64,000 nt of DNA from Paraferrimonas sp. SM1919. GTDB lineage: Bacteria; Pseudomonadota; Gammaproteobacteria; Enterobacterales; Shewanellaceae. The position numbers and the translations under genes were made by a program. This document shows, one piece after another, positions 34,986-42,094 of this stretch. Positions within the stretch are counted from its first letter, which is position 1. Each line of letters opens with the position of its first letter. The stretch spans positions 61,855-125,854 of the forward strand of contig NZ_WINH01000011.1 of the NCBI RefSeq assembly GCF_010993985.1, read 5' to 3'. The notes under the pieces are model-generated. The model made no database searches, was not told where the DNA came from, and saw only the letters and a list, made by a program, of their open reading frames with translations.

Positions 34986-35061
34986 GGCTATCTCTTTATG
35001 TTAGTACAGGCAAAATTGGCCCCATTTAATCGTTGTATCAACGGCCATAGTTACAATATTT

Positions 35062-35077
35062 TGCGAGCTAAATCACT
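35062..35077. promoter_or_regulatory. CRP-like site upstream of Spot 42
   Basis: TGCGA, six bases, TCACT (35062-35077) matches 8 of 10 positions of TGTGA-N6-TCACA. It is centred about 70 bp before the predicted spf start. E. coli spf is controlled by cAMP-CRP, so the site is plausible; it could equally act on the divergent rsmJ. Confidence 0.45.
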
Positions 35078-35104
35078 TTGTTGAACTTAAAAAACGTAAA
35101 TTTA

Positions 35105-35132
35105 TTGCCCTATCAACTTAAATCCGTATGCT
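35105..35132 (+). promoter_or_regulatory. predicted spf promoter
   Basis: -35 TTGCCC (35105-35110) and -10 TATGCT (35127-35132) are separated by 16 nt, with the conserved GTAGGGTA 5' end of Spot 42 starting 8 nt after the -10 element. Confidence 0.65.
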
Positions 35133-35139
35133 AGCGCGG

Positions 35140-35243
35140 GTAGGGTATAAGGATTTACATATTCTATATTTATCAGCCAAATTATCACTGCCCGGTGATA
35201 TTATTTAGCTGCCCCAAAAGCCTAAGCTTTTGGGGCTTTTTTT
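35140..35243 (+). ncRNA. spf: Spot 42 small RNA
   Basis: Hfq-dependent regulatory RNA that represses catabolic and uptake genes when glucose-type carbon is present. The 5' end GTAGGGTA is identical to E. coli Spot 42, internal TTCTAT and CAGCC elements are kept, and the 3' end is TTTAGCTGCCCC running into a perfect 11-bp terminator stem (35211-35221 with 35226-35236) and T7. It sits in the conserved position beside the convergent engB gene, and its terminator overlaps the engB stop codon by 2 nt. The left neighbour here is rsmJ instead of polA. Confidence 0.88.
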
Positions 35244-35880
35244 ATTGTTCAGCTTGCTCTATCTCATCTTCGTCTACAATACCCAGCCAGTCGTGCAATA
35301 TATTTAACACCCTTTCCTTACCTGCTTTCTTCAGTGATGAAAAAGACTCCACTTGAATCAGGTCTGCATAAGCTGCTAATTCTTTGCGCACTTTTAAAAC
35401 TGTATTTTTAGCCGCACCACTTTTGAGTTTATCGCTTTTAGTTAACAACGCTAGAACAGGCAATCTGTTATGAACAGACCATTCTATCATTTGCATATCA
35501 ACATCTTTTAATGGATGCCTAATATCCATTAAAACAACAATACCCCGCAAACAGTCACGCTCTTGAAGGTATTCTGATAATGATGCTTGCCACTTTTTCT
35601 TAACCTCTAAGGGGACCTGGGCAAAGCCATAACCAGGTAAATCGATTAGTCTTCTATCTTCATCGATGGCAAACACATTAATTAACTGAGTACGCCCAGG
35701 CGTCTTACTGGTTCTTGCAAGCGCCTTTTGTTCAGTTAAACAGTTCAAGGCACTGGATTTACCAGCGTTAGAACGACCAGCAAAAGCAATCTCGATGCCG
35801 CTATCTTCCCCTAAATGGCGAATATCTGGTGCACTAGTGACAAATTTTGCTTGGCGTAAATGATTCTGTTTCGGGCTCAA
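35242..35880 (-). CDS. engB: ribosome biogenesis GTP-binding protein EngB
   Basis: Essential GTPase of 212 residues (YihA/YsxC) for assembly of the large ribosomal subunit. The P loop is GRSNAGKS (35-42), switch I contains [13 protein letters not shown]3 is LIDLPGYG and G4 is LLTKSDK. The 3' end overlaps the terminator of the convergent Spot 42 gene. It is divergent from the cytochrome gene on the other side. Confidence 0.93.
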   Translation of the reverse strand: MSPKQNHLRQAKFVTSAPDIRHLGEDSGIEIAFAGRSNAGKSSALNCLTEQKALARTSKTPGRTQLINVFAIDEDRRLIDLPGYGFAQVPLEVKKKWQASLSEYLQERDCLRGIVVLMDIRHPLKDVDMQMIEWSVHNRLPVLALLTKSDKLKSGAAKNTVLKVRKELAAYADLIQVESFSSLKKAGKERVLNILHDWLGIVDEDEIEQAEQ

Positions 35881-36058
35881 AGGGCTTTCCTCTTATTTGG
35901 CATTTTGTTAAACGACCGATTTACTTATCAAGAAATGCTTACTTTTGCACAATTTCGTGTAAAATACTGAGTCGATCATATTATTATCTATTTTAACATG
36001 CTTGTGGCCTTTGTCTGTAAGCCTTAAAACACTAAAATTAAAAATTGGATTGCTCACT

Positions 36059-36679
36059 ATGAAAAAGTTGTTATTCGCATTGTCTCTAATTGGTTTATCT
36101 GCATCACCAGCTATTGCTGCGGGTGACGCTGAAGCTGGTAAGGCTTTATCTGCTACTTGTGCTGCATGTCACATGGCTGATGGTAATAGCATGGTTCCGA
36201 TGTGGCCAAAACTTGCAGGTCAACATCCACAATACTTAATTAAACAAATTAATGATTTTAAAGCAGGCGCCATGTCTGCTGGCAAGCAAGGTCGTTTTGA
36301 TCCTACCATGAGCCCGATGGCACTTGCATTACCAACAGACCAAGCGGTAGCTGATGTTGCAGCATACTTCGCTTCTCAAGCCGTGTCAGCAAACCCAAAA
36401 CAACAAGCTGCCGCTGTTGCTGCTGATTTATGGAATGGCGGTGACGCTGAGCGTGGCATCGCAGCCTGTGCCGCCTGTCACGGCCCAACAGCGACTGGCA
36501 TGGCCGCCGCGGGATTCCCTTCTCTAAAAGGTCAGCATGCAACTTATATCGAAGGTCAGCTTAAAAAGTTCCGTGATGGTTCACGTAACAACGACCAAAA
36601 CGGCATGATGCAAGACACCGCTAAGAAACTTACAGACAATGAAATTTCTGAGCTAGCAAAATACATCTCAAGCCTATAA
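36059..36679 (+). CDS. dihaem cytochrome c4-type protein
   Basis: Periplasmic electron carrier, 206-residue precursor with a signal peptide ending at AIAA (about residue 21). Two c-type haem motifs are present, CAACHM in the first half and CAACHG in the second, each in a cytochrome-c domain, with Met ligands expected in the MSPMAL and MMQDTA segments. Length and duplication fit cytochrome c4. ATG 36059 begins the signal peptide; an in-frame ATG at 36002 only adds a basic leader. In several bacteria c4 genes lie near polA/engB. A strong terminator follows. Confidence 0.88.
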   Translation: MKKLLFALSLIGLSASPAIAAGDAEAGKALSATCAACHMADGNSMVPMWPKLAGQHPQYLIKQINDFKAGAMSAGKQGRFDPTMSPMALALPTDQAVADVAAYFASQAVSANPKQQAAAVAADLWNGGDAERGIAACAACHGPTATGMAAAGFPSLKGQHATYIEGQLKKFRDGSRNNDQNGMMQDTAKKLTDNEISELAKYISSL

Positions 36680-36700
36680 TTTCAATGAAATTTATTCTTT

Positions 36701-36727
36701 AAAGGGGAGCTAATCAGCTCCCCTTTT
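36701..36727 (+). terminator. intrinsic terminator of the cytochrome c4 gene
   Basis: AAAGGGGAGCT (36701-36711) pairs with AGCTCCCCTTT (36716-36726), an 11-bp stem with a 4-nt loop and a T-rich tail. Confidence 0.9.
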
Positions 36728-36929
36728 GTCTTTTTATAATAAAAATTTAGCAAAAGATGGTTGACACTCAAGTCACATTTTATTACAAATAGTGACGTTG
36801 GTAACACAAATAGCAAAAAATACTGGCTATGCTAGTTTTTGAGTTAGTGCGACCAGATAAAATCACAAAAAAATTAATAATAACAAAATAATAAAATGTG
36901 ATTGGGCTTTAGCCCGAATAATAATAATA

Positions 36930-37288
36930 AAAGTGATAACTAGTAGGAGTTTTATCCACTTTACTTTGTAAAGAATGCTAGTTCAATGCTCCAACAATAA
37001 GCTGCTTACTTACGACAGGATGTCTAAGATGCACTGCATTGCTATTAGGCTGTTTATTGATGGTTTTGAGCATTATTCTCACAATGATTGTGACTCGCAT
37101 TAGGATTGATGCAATTGGCATATTTGCCAGTGCTTTGCACATAAAAATAACTAAGAGCATGGAAGTAACAAAACATAATACGGACATCGATACCAGGACG
37201 GTAGCTTTGAGCATGATGCTTATAACAGGTTAATGTCATATGACATTTTTTAAAATGGCGACAGATACTTCTGTCGCCTTTTTTATTT
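36930..37288 (+). ncRNA. candidate small RNA (possible CsrC-like) in a 650-nt gene-free gap
   Basis: The stretch 36728-37336 has no convincing protein gene. It ends with two consecutive hairpins on the plus strand, a 16-nt palindrome followed by T5 (37232-37250) and GGCGACAG/CTGTCGCC followed by T6 (37257-37284), before the next gene starts. Six GGA triplets lie at 36946-37198; three are in hairpin loops: GACA-GGA-TGTC (37014-37024), GCAT/ATGC (37097-37112) and TACC-AGGAC-GGTA (37191-37203). That is the presentation used by CsrA-titrating RNAs. The position between engB and yihI is that of csrC in E. coli. A TTGACA/TACAAA promoter with 17-nt spacing is at 36761-36789. The 5' end is uncertain, and short open frames on both strands (for example a 78-codon frame at 36978-37214 minus) cannot be excluded. 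Confidence 0.3.
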
Positions 37289-37336
37289 GTTCATTTTTGT
37301 GTTATCTTAAACTTTATTGCCCTTTCTGAGGTTATA

Positions 37337-37975
37337 GTGCAACACACTTGCCCCCTTTGCTTACATGACCAAACTGTTGCTTATCATCAAGACAAGCGTC
37401 GCCACTATTTCCAATGTGAGCAATGCCAATTAGTCTTCGCCGATCCCAGCACGTTATTACCGCCTCAGGCCGAAGTCAGTCAGTATAACTTGCATCAAAA
37501 TGATCATAACGATATAGGTTATCGCCGCTTCCTTAATCGTCTTTGCGAACCTTTATTAGAGAGATTAGCTCTTGAACAAAAAGGTATTGATTTTGGTTGC
37601 GGGCCAGGGCCTACTCTGTCTTTGATGCTCGAAGAACAACAGCCTAAAGTGGCCCTTTATGACCCCTACTTTCATCCTGACAGAAGCGTTCTCAGAGAGC
37701 GCTATGACTTTATCACCTGCACCGAAGCCATCGAGCATTTTTATCGCCCAGCCAGGGAATGGCAGTTATTTTTAGATATGCTCAATCATGGGGGCTGGCT
37801 AGGCATAATGACCAAGCTAGTGAAAAGCCCTGAAGCTTTTGGCAATTGGCATTATAAAAATGATCCAACCCATGTGAGCTTCTTTAGTGAGGCAACCTTT
37901 GAATTTCTCGCCCAGCGGGATGGCTTTGAACTAGAATTTATTGGGCAAGATGTCATCTTAATGCAAAAACATTGA
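37337..37975 (+). CDS. zinc-ribbon class I SAM methyltransferase
   Basis: Protein of 212 residues starting with GTG, with TGAGG upstream. The N terminus has a four-Cys zinc ribbon (CPLC ... CEQC), followed by a SAM-binding domain with GIDFGCGPGPTLSLML and an acidic residue in VALYDPYF. A conserved TEAIEHF segment fits motif post II. Substrate unknown. Resembles methyltransferases often found upstream of yihI in related bacteria. Confidence 0.8.
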   Translation: MQHTCPLCLHDQTVAYHQDKRRHYFQCEQCQLVFADPSTLLPPQAEVSQYNLHQNDHNDIGYRRFLNRLCEPLLERLALEQKGIDFGCGPGPTLSLMLEEQQPKVALYDPYFHPDRSVLRERYDFITCTEAIEHFYRPAREWQLFLDMLNHGGWLGIMTKLVKSPEAFGNWHYKNDPTHVSFFSEATFEFLAQRDGFELEFIGQDVILMQKH

Positions 37976-38041
37976 TGCAAAAAGCGACACTTTCTGGTAT
38001 AAAACGCCCCCTTAAATACTGTTAGATAACGAGACTTTATT

Positions 38042-38599
38042 ATGACTCGCAAGAAAAAATCACGTGTACTTGGATCCCATGGCCCGCAGCTTAAACCTAA
38101 AGAAAAAAGCGTCAAGGTTGAATCTAAGAAAAAGGGCAAAGGTAAGTCTTCAGGTTCTCGTAACGCCTTCGACTCACAATCACAGTCTGCCTCAAATAAG
38201 CATAATAAAGCGGTTAATCCAATGTTGGGTAGCAAAAAACCGATTTCTCTAACCGCTACGGTTGCCACCACTAAGCAAACTCAGGTAGAGCGCTTAAGTG
38301 ATAGGGACGCCGAAATATTGCTAATGCAGATAGAAAATGATCCTCGCTTAAACCGTCTGTTAGATAAAGTTGAACAAAATGCTGTGCTTGCTAAGCAAGA
38401 TCGCAAGTGGATGAATCAACAGCTTCGCCGTATTGAAGAGTTAATGGAACAACTTGGCATTAGCCTCGATGACGAAGAGCTCGATTTTATCGAAGAAGTT
38501 AATATTGATGCTGCTGAAACTAAGCCTGCGAGTGATGAAGACCGTCTTGACAGTTTTGATAGTGCTCAGGATTTCTTAGAAAGCTTCAAGGATAAGTAA
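38042..38599 (+). CDS. yihI: Der GTPase-activating protein YihI
   Basis: Highly charged protein of 185 residues that stimulates GTP hydrolysis by the ribosome assembly GTPase Der. The very basic N terminus (TRKKKSRVLGSHGPQLKPKEK) with the family's disordered Lys/Ser-rich region is followed by an acidic helical C-terminal part (LSDRDAEILLMQIENDPRLNRLLDKVE). Adjacent DUF2489 and nearby hemN are the normal neighbours. Confidence 0.88.
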   Translation: MTRKKKSRVLGSHGPQLKPKEKSVKVESKKKGKGKSSGSRNAFDSQSQSASNKHNKAVNPMLGSKKPISLTATVATTKQTQVERLSDRDAEILLMQIENDPRLNRLLDKVEQNAVLAKQDRKWMNQQLRRIEELMEQLGISLDDEELDFIEEVNIDAAETKPASDEDRLDSFDSAQDFLESFKDK

Positions 38600-38601
38600 T
38601 T

Positions 38602-39108
38602 ATGCTGATTGCTGTGGCAATTATTGGCCTAATTATCATCGTTGCTCTGGGTGCTTATGCTGGGCACCTTCTTATAAAGCTTAAAGGCCAAAAACAAAAA
38701 CAGGCTGAAGCTCACGCCATGCTCAAGAAAAAGCAACAAGAGCGCCTTGACTACATTCAATTAAGCATTCAAGTGATTGCCAAGGGTATAACACAAGAAC
38801 AATGTGAAATTGGCGAAGGCGTCATTCGACTTGCAGGGCTTTTCAGAGCGGCAGAAACGGCGGGTATTGAAAACCGGTACAAAGGTTTGCTACCAAATAT
38901 TCATGAATTACACGCTAAAATTAACCATCATCCAATTTTAGATGCTCGTAAACAATATAATAATAAAGAATTAATGAAGTTTGATTTAGAGCGAATGAAG
39001 CTTGAAATTGAATACAAGCAGGCAGTGACTAACGAAGCCAAGCTATTGCATGAATTCGACTTCAACAAAGCACTACCGATAGGCGATATACCTGTCAAGT
39101 TGGTATAG
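38602..39108 (+). CDS. DUF2489-family membrane-anchored protein
   Basis: Protein of 168 residues with one N-terminal membrane helix (LIAVAIIGLIIIVALGAYAGHLLIKL) followed by a charged helical cytoplasmic region. The central YIQLSIQVIAKGITQEQCEIGEGVIRLAGLF is the core of the DUF2489 family, which normally follows yihI. It begins 2 nt after the yihI stop, so they form an operon. Function unknown. Confidence 0.8.
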   Translation: MLIAVAIIGLIIIVALGAYAGHLLIKLKGQKQKQAEAHAMLKKKQQERLDYIQLSIQVIAKGITQEQCEIGEGVIRLAGLFRAAETAGIENRYKGLLPNIHELHAKINHHPILDARKQYNNKELMKFDLERMKLEIEYKQAVTNEAKLLHEFDFNKALPIGDIPVKLV

Positions 39109-39115
39109 GGTTCGC

Positions 39116-39152
39116 AAAGCCGCCTATTAAATAACATTAGGCGGCTTTTATT
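39116..39152. terminator. bidirectional terminator
   Basis: AAAGCCGCCTA (39116-39126) and TAGGCGGCTTT (39138-39148) form an 11-bp stem around an 11-nt loop. T-rich tails exist in the plus direction, and A4/T4 flanks also allow use by the convergent amidohydrolase gene. Confidence 0.85.
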
Positions 39153-39165
39153 TTAAGTAGGTTTA

Positions 39166-40437
39166 TTATTTATATTGCTTGCCATCTTTCATAACGAAGT
39201 CGATGCTTTCCAGCACCCTAATGTCATCCAGAGGGTTGCCTTTTACCGCAACAATATCCGCCAAGTAACCTGCCTTTAACTGGCCAATGTTGTCTTGATT
39301 AAGGGTTCTAGCCGCAACCGATGTGGCACTTTTAATCGCCGCCATTTCATCCATTCCCGCATCCACCATGATAGCGAACTCTTTTGCATTATCACCATGA
39401 TAAAAGACGCCTGCATCAGTACCATAGGCAATTGTTACTCCCGCTTTTACCGCTCTGGCAAACGTCTCTTTAATTAACGGACCAATTTTAGCCGCTTTAG
39501 GTCGAACAATTTCTGGGTAGTAGCCCGGAATTGCGGCTTGTTGAGCCACAAATGCCCCCGCCAATAAAGTCGGCACATAAGTCACATTATGCTTTTTCAT
39601 TAGTGCCATGATCTCATTGTCCATGTAGGTGCCATGCTCAATGGTGGTCACGCCTGCCATAATAGCGCGGCGCATACCTTCCCTACCGTGGGCATGTACC
39701 GCAACCGTCATTCCGTAATCCTTTGCAGTGTTAACTATCGCCTCTAACTCATGCATTTGAAACTGTGGATTTTGGCCGGATTTGGCCATTGAAAGCACCC
39801 CACCCGTGGCGGTGATTTTAATTAAGTCTGCCCCATCCTGATAACGTTCACGCACCGCCTTAGTAGCTTCAACCGCACCATTAATCACACCATCGGCTGG
39901 CGTAGGTTGATCCCACAAGCCCTTGCGGTGGCCATTGGATGGGTCGGCATGACCTCCTGTTGTTGCGATTGATTTTCCAGCAGTGAAAATCCTTGGGCCG
40001 ATCACATAGCCGCCGTTAATCGCATTTCTTAGGGAAATAGAGGCATTACCCTTATCGCCTAAATCACGCACTGAGGTAAACCCCGCCTCCAAGGTCCGTT
40101 TAGCATATAAAGCTCCACGTAAGGCGACATCGGCGGGTTCTAAACGATAATTTTCAAGATAATTATTTTTGCTGGTTTGCATCACTAAATGGGTATGCAT
40201 ATCGATAAACCCTGGCAGTAATGTCGCATCCTTTAGATCAATCAAAGTGTCGCTACTGCTAGGGGTTATGTAACCAGATTTGATGGCAGTGATCTTATTA
40301 CCTTCGACAACAATTGTTTGCTTGGTAAGTACTTTATCATTCACACCATCGATTAATTTCCCTGAATGTATCAGGGTTGCAGCTGATGCACTATAGGCAC
40401 TTACTAACAGTGCAAGTAAGGAGAGCTTTTTCAACAT
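39166..40437 (-). CDS. exported metal-dependent amidohydrolase
   Basis: Amidohydrolase-superfamily enzyme of 423 residues with a signal peptide (ending near YSASA). The metal-binding HxH is in GFIDMHTHLVM, further ligands are in AVHAHGREGM and TTIEHGTY, and the catalytic Asp is in AYGTDAGVFYHG. These proteins are usually named imidazolonepropionase-like or Xaa-Pro dipeptidases; the true substrate may be a peptide or N-acyl amino acid. It interrupts the yihI-DUF2489-hemN order usual in relatives. Confidence 0.85.
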   Translation of the reverse strand: MLKKLSLLALLVSAYSASAATLIHSGKLIDGVNDKVLTKQTIVVEGNKITAIKSGYITPSSSDTLIDLKDATLLPGFIDMHTHLVMQTSKNNYLENYRLEPADVALRGALYAKRTLEAGFTSVRDLGDKGNASISLRNAINGGYVIGPRIFTAGKSIATTGGHADPSNGHRKGLWDQPTPADGVINGAVEATKAVRERYQDGADLIKITATGGVLSMAKSGQNPQFQMHELEAIVNTAKDYGMTVAVHAHGREGMRRAIMAGVTTIEHGTYMDNEIMALMKKHNVTYVPTLLAGAFVAQQAAIPGYYPEIVRPKAAKIGPLIKETFARAVKAGVTIAYGTDAGVFYHGDNAKEFAIMVDAGMDEMAAIKSATSVAARTLNQDNIGQLKAGYLADIVAVKGNPLDDIRVLESIDFVMKDGKQYK

Positions 40438-40483
40438 ATTTATTACCTTCCGTTGTTGTTGTCGCTACAAGTTACCCTGTAAT

Positions 40484-40497
40484 CCAATCTAGATCAA
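40484..40497 (+). promoter_or_regulatory. FNR-like half-conserved site before hemN
   Basis: CCAAT CTAG ATCAA matches 7 of 10 consensus positions of the FNR/EtrA box TTGAT-N4-ATCAA, with a perfect right half. It lies 59-72 nt before the hemN start. Biologically reasonable for an oxygen-independent enzyme but weak as a sequence match. Confidence 0.3.
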
Positions 40498-40555
40498 AGT
40501 TCTGCCACCTTGCTTTTGCGATAATAGCTTGAATTTTTGTATGGCAGAGGTCGGC

Positions 40556-41923
40556 ATGAGCCAATTAGCTTGGGATCAATCATTAATAGAAAAATATAAT
40601 TACAGTGGCCCCCGTTACACGTCCTATCCTACGGCACTTGAATTTAATCAAGATTTCAATGAAGCTCAATGGCGTCAAGCCATCATCAATAGTGATAGTC
40701 GTAAGCTTTCCCTGTATCTGCATGTGCCCTTTTGCCATAAACTTTGCTACTACTGTGGCTGTAATAAAATTGTCACCCGCCACCAGCACAAGGCCGATCA
40801 GTACCTTGAGTACCTCACCAAAGAAATTATGAGTCGCGCGCCACTATTTAAAGACTACCAAGTGACACAGATGCACTGGGGCGGTGGTACACCAACATTT
40901 TTAACCGACGAACAAATTGTGGCGGTGACGAGCCTATTAAAAGAGCAATTTAATTTTGCTGATGATGGCGAGTTCTCGATTGAGATTGACCCAAGGGAAA
41001 TCAAACTCTCGACCTTAGACACCCTTAAGGCAGTAGGCTTTAATCGTATTAGTGTCGGTGTACAGGACTTTAATAAAGACGTACAAGTGGCAGTTAACCG
41101 TGAGCAAGATGAACAGTTTATTTTTGATTTATTTGCCAAAGCCAAAGCACTTGGTTTTGAGTCGAGCAACGCTGATTTAATTTATGGTCTGCCCCATCAA
41201 ACCCCAGAATCTTTTAAAAAGACCATTGAACGCACCATAGAATTAAGCCCAGACAGACTGTCGGTATTTAACTATGCCCATATGCCGGCTCGATTTGCCG
41301 CCCAGCGTAAGATTAAAGATGAACATTTAGCGGGCCCTCAGGCTAAATTATCCATGCTGCATAACTCTATTGAGCAACTAACCGCGGCTGGCTACCAGTA
41401 CATAGGCATGGACCACTTTGCTAAGCCGGATGATGAACTAGCAAAGCTGCAAAGGGCGGGTAAATTACACCGTAATTTCCAGGGCTATACCACCCAACCG
41501 GAATGTGACCTATTGGGCCTTGGGGTCTCGGCAATTTCTCAAGTAGGCAAAGCCTATGCCCAAAACCAGAAAGATTTAAAACCCTACTATGCTGCCATTG
41601 ATGAGCAAGGGCACGCTCTATGGAAAGGTTGCGCATTAACAGAAGATGACCTCATTCGTCGTGCGGTGATTAAGCAGTTAATCTGCCATTTTGAATTGGA
41701 CTTTGCCGCCATAGAGGCGGAGTTTTCTATTGAATTTGAGCAATATTTCCAGCATGACTTAGCGCTATTACAAACCTTTATTGATGATGGCCTAGTGTCC
41801 TATCAAGCTCGACAATTAAAGGTGGTAGGTACCGGCCAATTGCTGATCCGTAATATCTGTATGTGCTTCGATAGCTACTTCCGAGAAAAAGCTCGTCAAC
41901 AACAATTTTCACGAGTTATCTAA
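40556..41923 (+). CDS. hemN: oxygen-independent coproporphyrinogen III dehydrogenase
   Basis: Radical SAM enzyme of 455 residues that decarboxylates coproporphyrinogen III in anaerobic haem synthesis. The cluster motif is C60-x3-C64-x2-C67 in HVPFCHKLCYYCGC, preceded by the substrate-binding SGPRYTSYPTA typical of true HemN, as opposed to HemW-type relatives. ATG 40556, preceded by AGAGG, was chosen over an in-frame ATG at 40529. A hairpin terminator follows. Confidence 0.93.
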   Translation: MSQLAWDQSLIEKYNYSGPRYTSYPTALEFNQDFNEAQWRQAIINSDSRKLSLYLHVPFCHKLCYYCGCNKIVTRHQHKADQYLEYLTKEIMSRAPLFKDYQVTQMHWGGGTPTFLTDEQIVAVTSLLKEQFNFADDGEFSIEIDPREIKLSTLDTLKAVGFNRISVGVQDFNKDVQVAVNREQDEQFIFDLFAKAKALGFESSNADLIYGLPHQTPESFKKTIERTIELSPDRLSVFNYAHMPARFAAQRKIKDEHLAGPQAKLSMLHNSIEQLTAAGYQYIGMDHFAKPDDELAKLQRAGKLHRNFQGYTTQPECDLLGLGVSAISQVGKAYAQNQKDLKPYYAAIDEQGHALWKGCALTEDDLIRRAVIKQLICHFELDFAAIEAEFSIEFEQYFQHDLALLQTFIDDGLVSYQARQLKVVGTGQLLIRNICMCFDSYFREKARQQQFSRVI

Positions 41924-41930
41924 GATCCGA

Positions 41931-41966
41931 GTAGCCTCTCACTTTAAAAGTCGGAGGCTACATTTT
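41931..41966 (+). terminator. terminator of hemN
   Basis: GTAGCCTC (41931-41938) pairs with GAGGCTAC (41954-41961), with an inner ACTT/AAGT extension, followed by ATTTT. Confidence 0.7.
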
Positions 41967-41988
41967 GACCACCCCATCAATTCAAATC

Positions 41989-42072
41989 CCGATCCAGATC
42001 AATTTACAGTTTTACCTTTTCAGGTCTAATAGACCATATAGACATTTCCTACCAACATATATCAATATGTTG
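41989..42072 (+). promoter_or_regulatory. nrdD control region: FNR-like site and two palindromes
   Basis: CCGAT CCAG ATCAA (41989-42002) matches 8 of 10 positions of the FNR box. GGTCTA-A-TAGACC (42023-42035) is a perfect palindrome, and CAACATAT/ATATGTTG with a 4-nt centre (42053-42072) is another. Two CATATA cores are 21 bp apart, which might reflect NrdR-like binding, although the spacing differs from the 31-32 bp I expect for NrdR. Confidence 0.45.
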
Positions 42073-42094
42073 TGCATTAAATTTTGGAGTCAAG

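Noticed and set aside
36978..37214. 78-codon minus-strand frame and overlapping plus-strand frame (37039-37233)
   Set aside because: They overlap one another; the plus-strand one starts with TTG without a ribosome site. Hydrophobic content is explained by AT-rich DNA. Kept only as an alternative to the small RNA.
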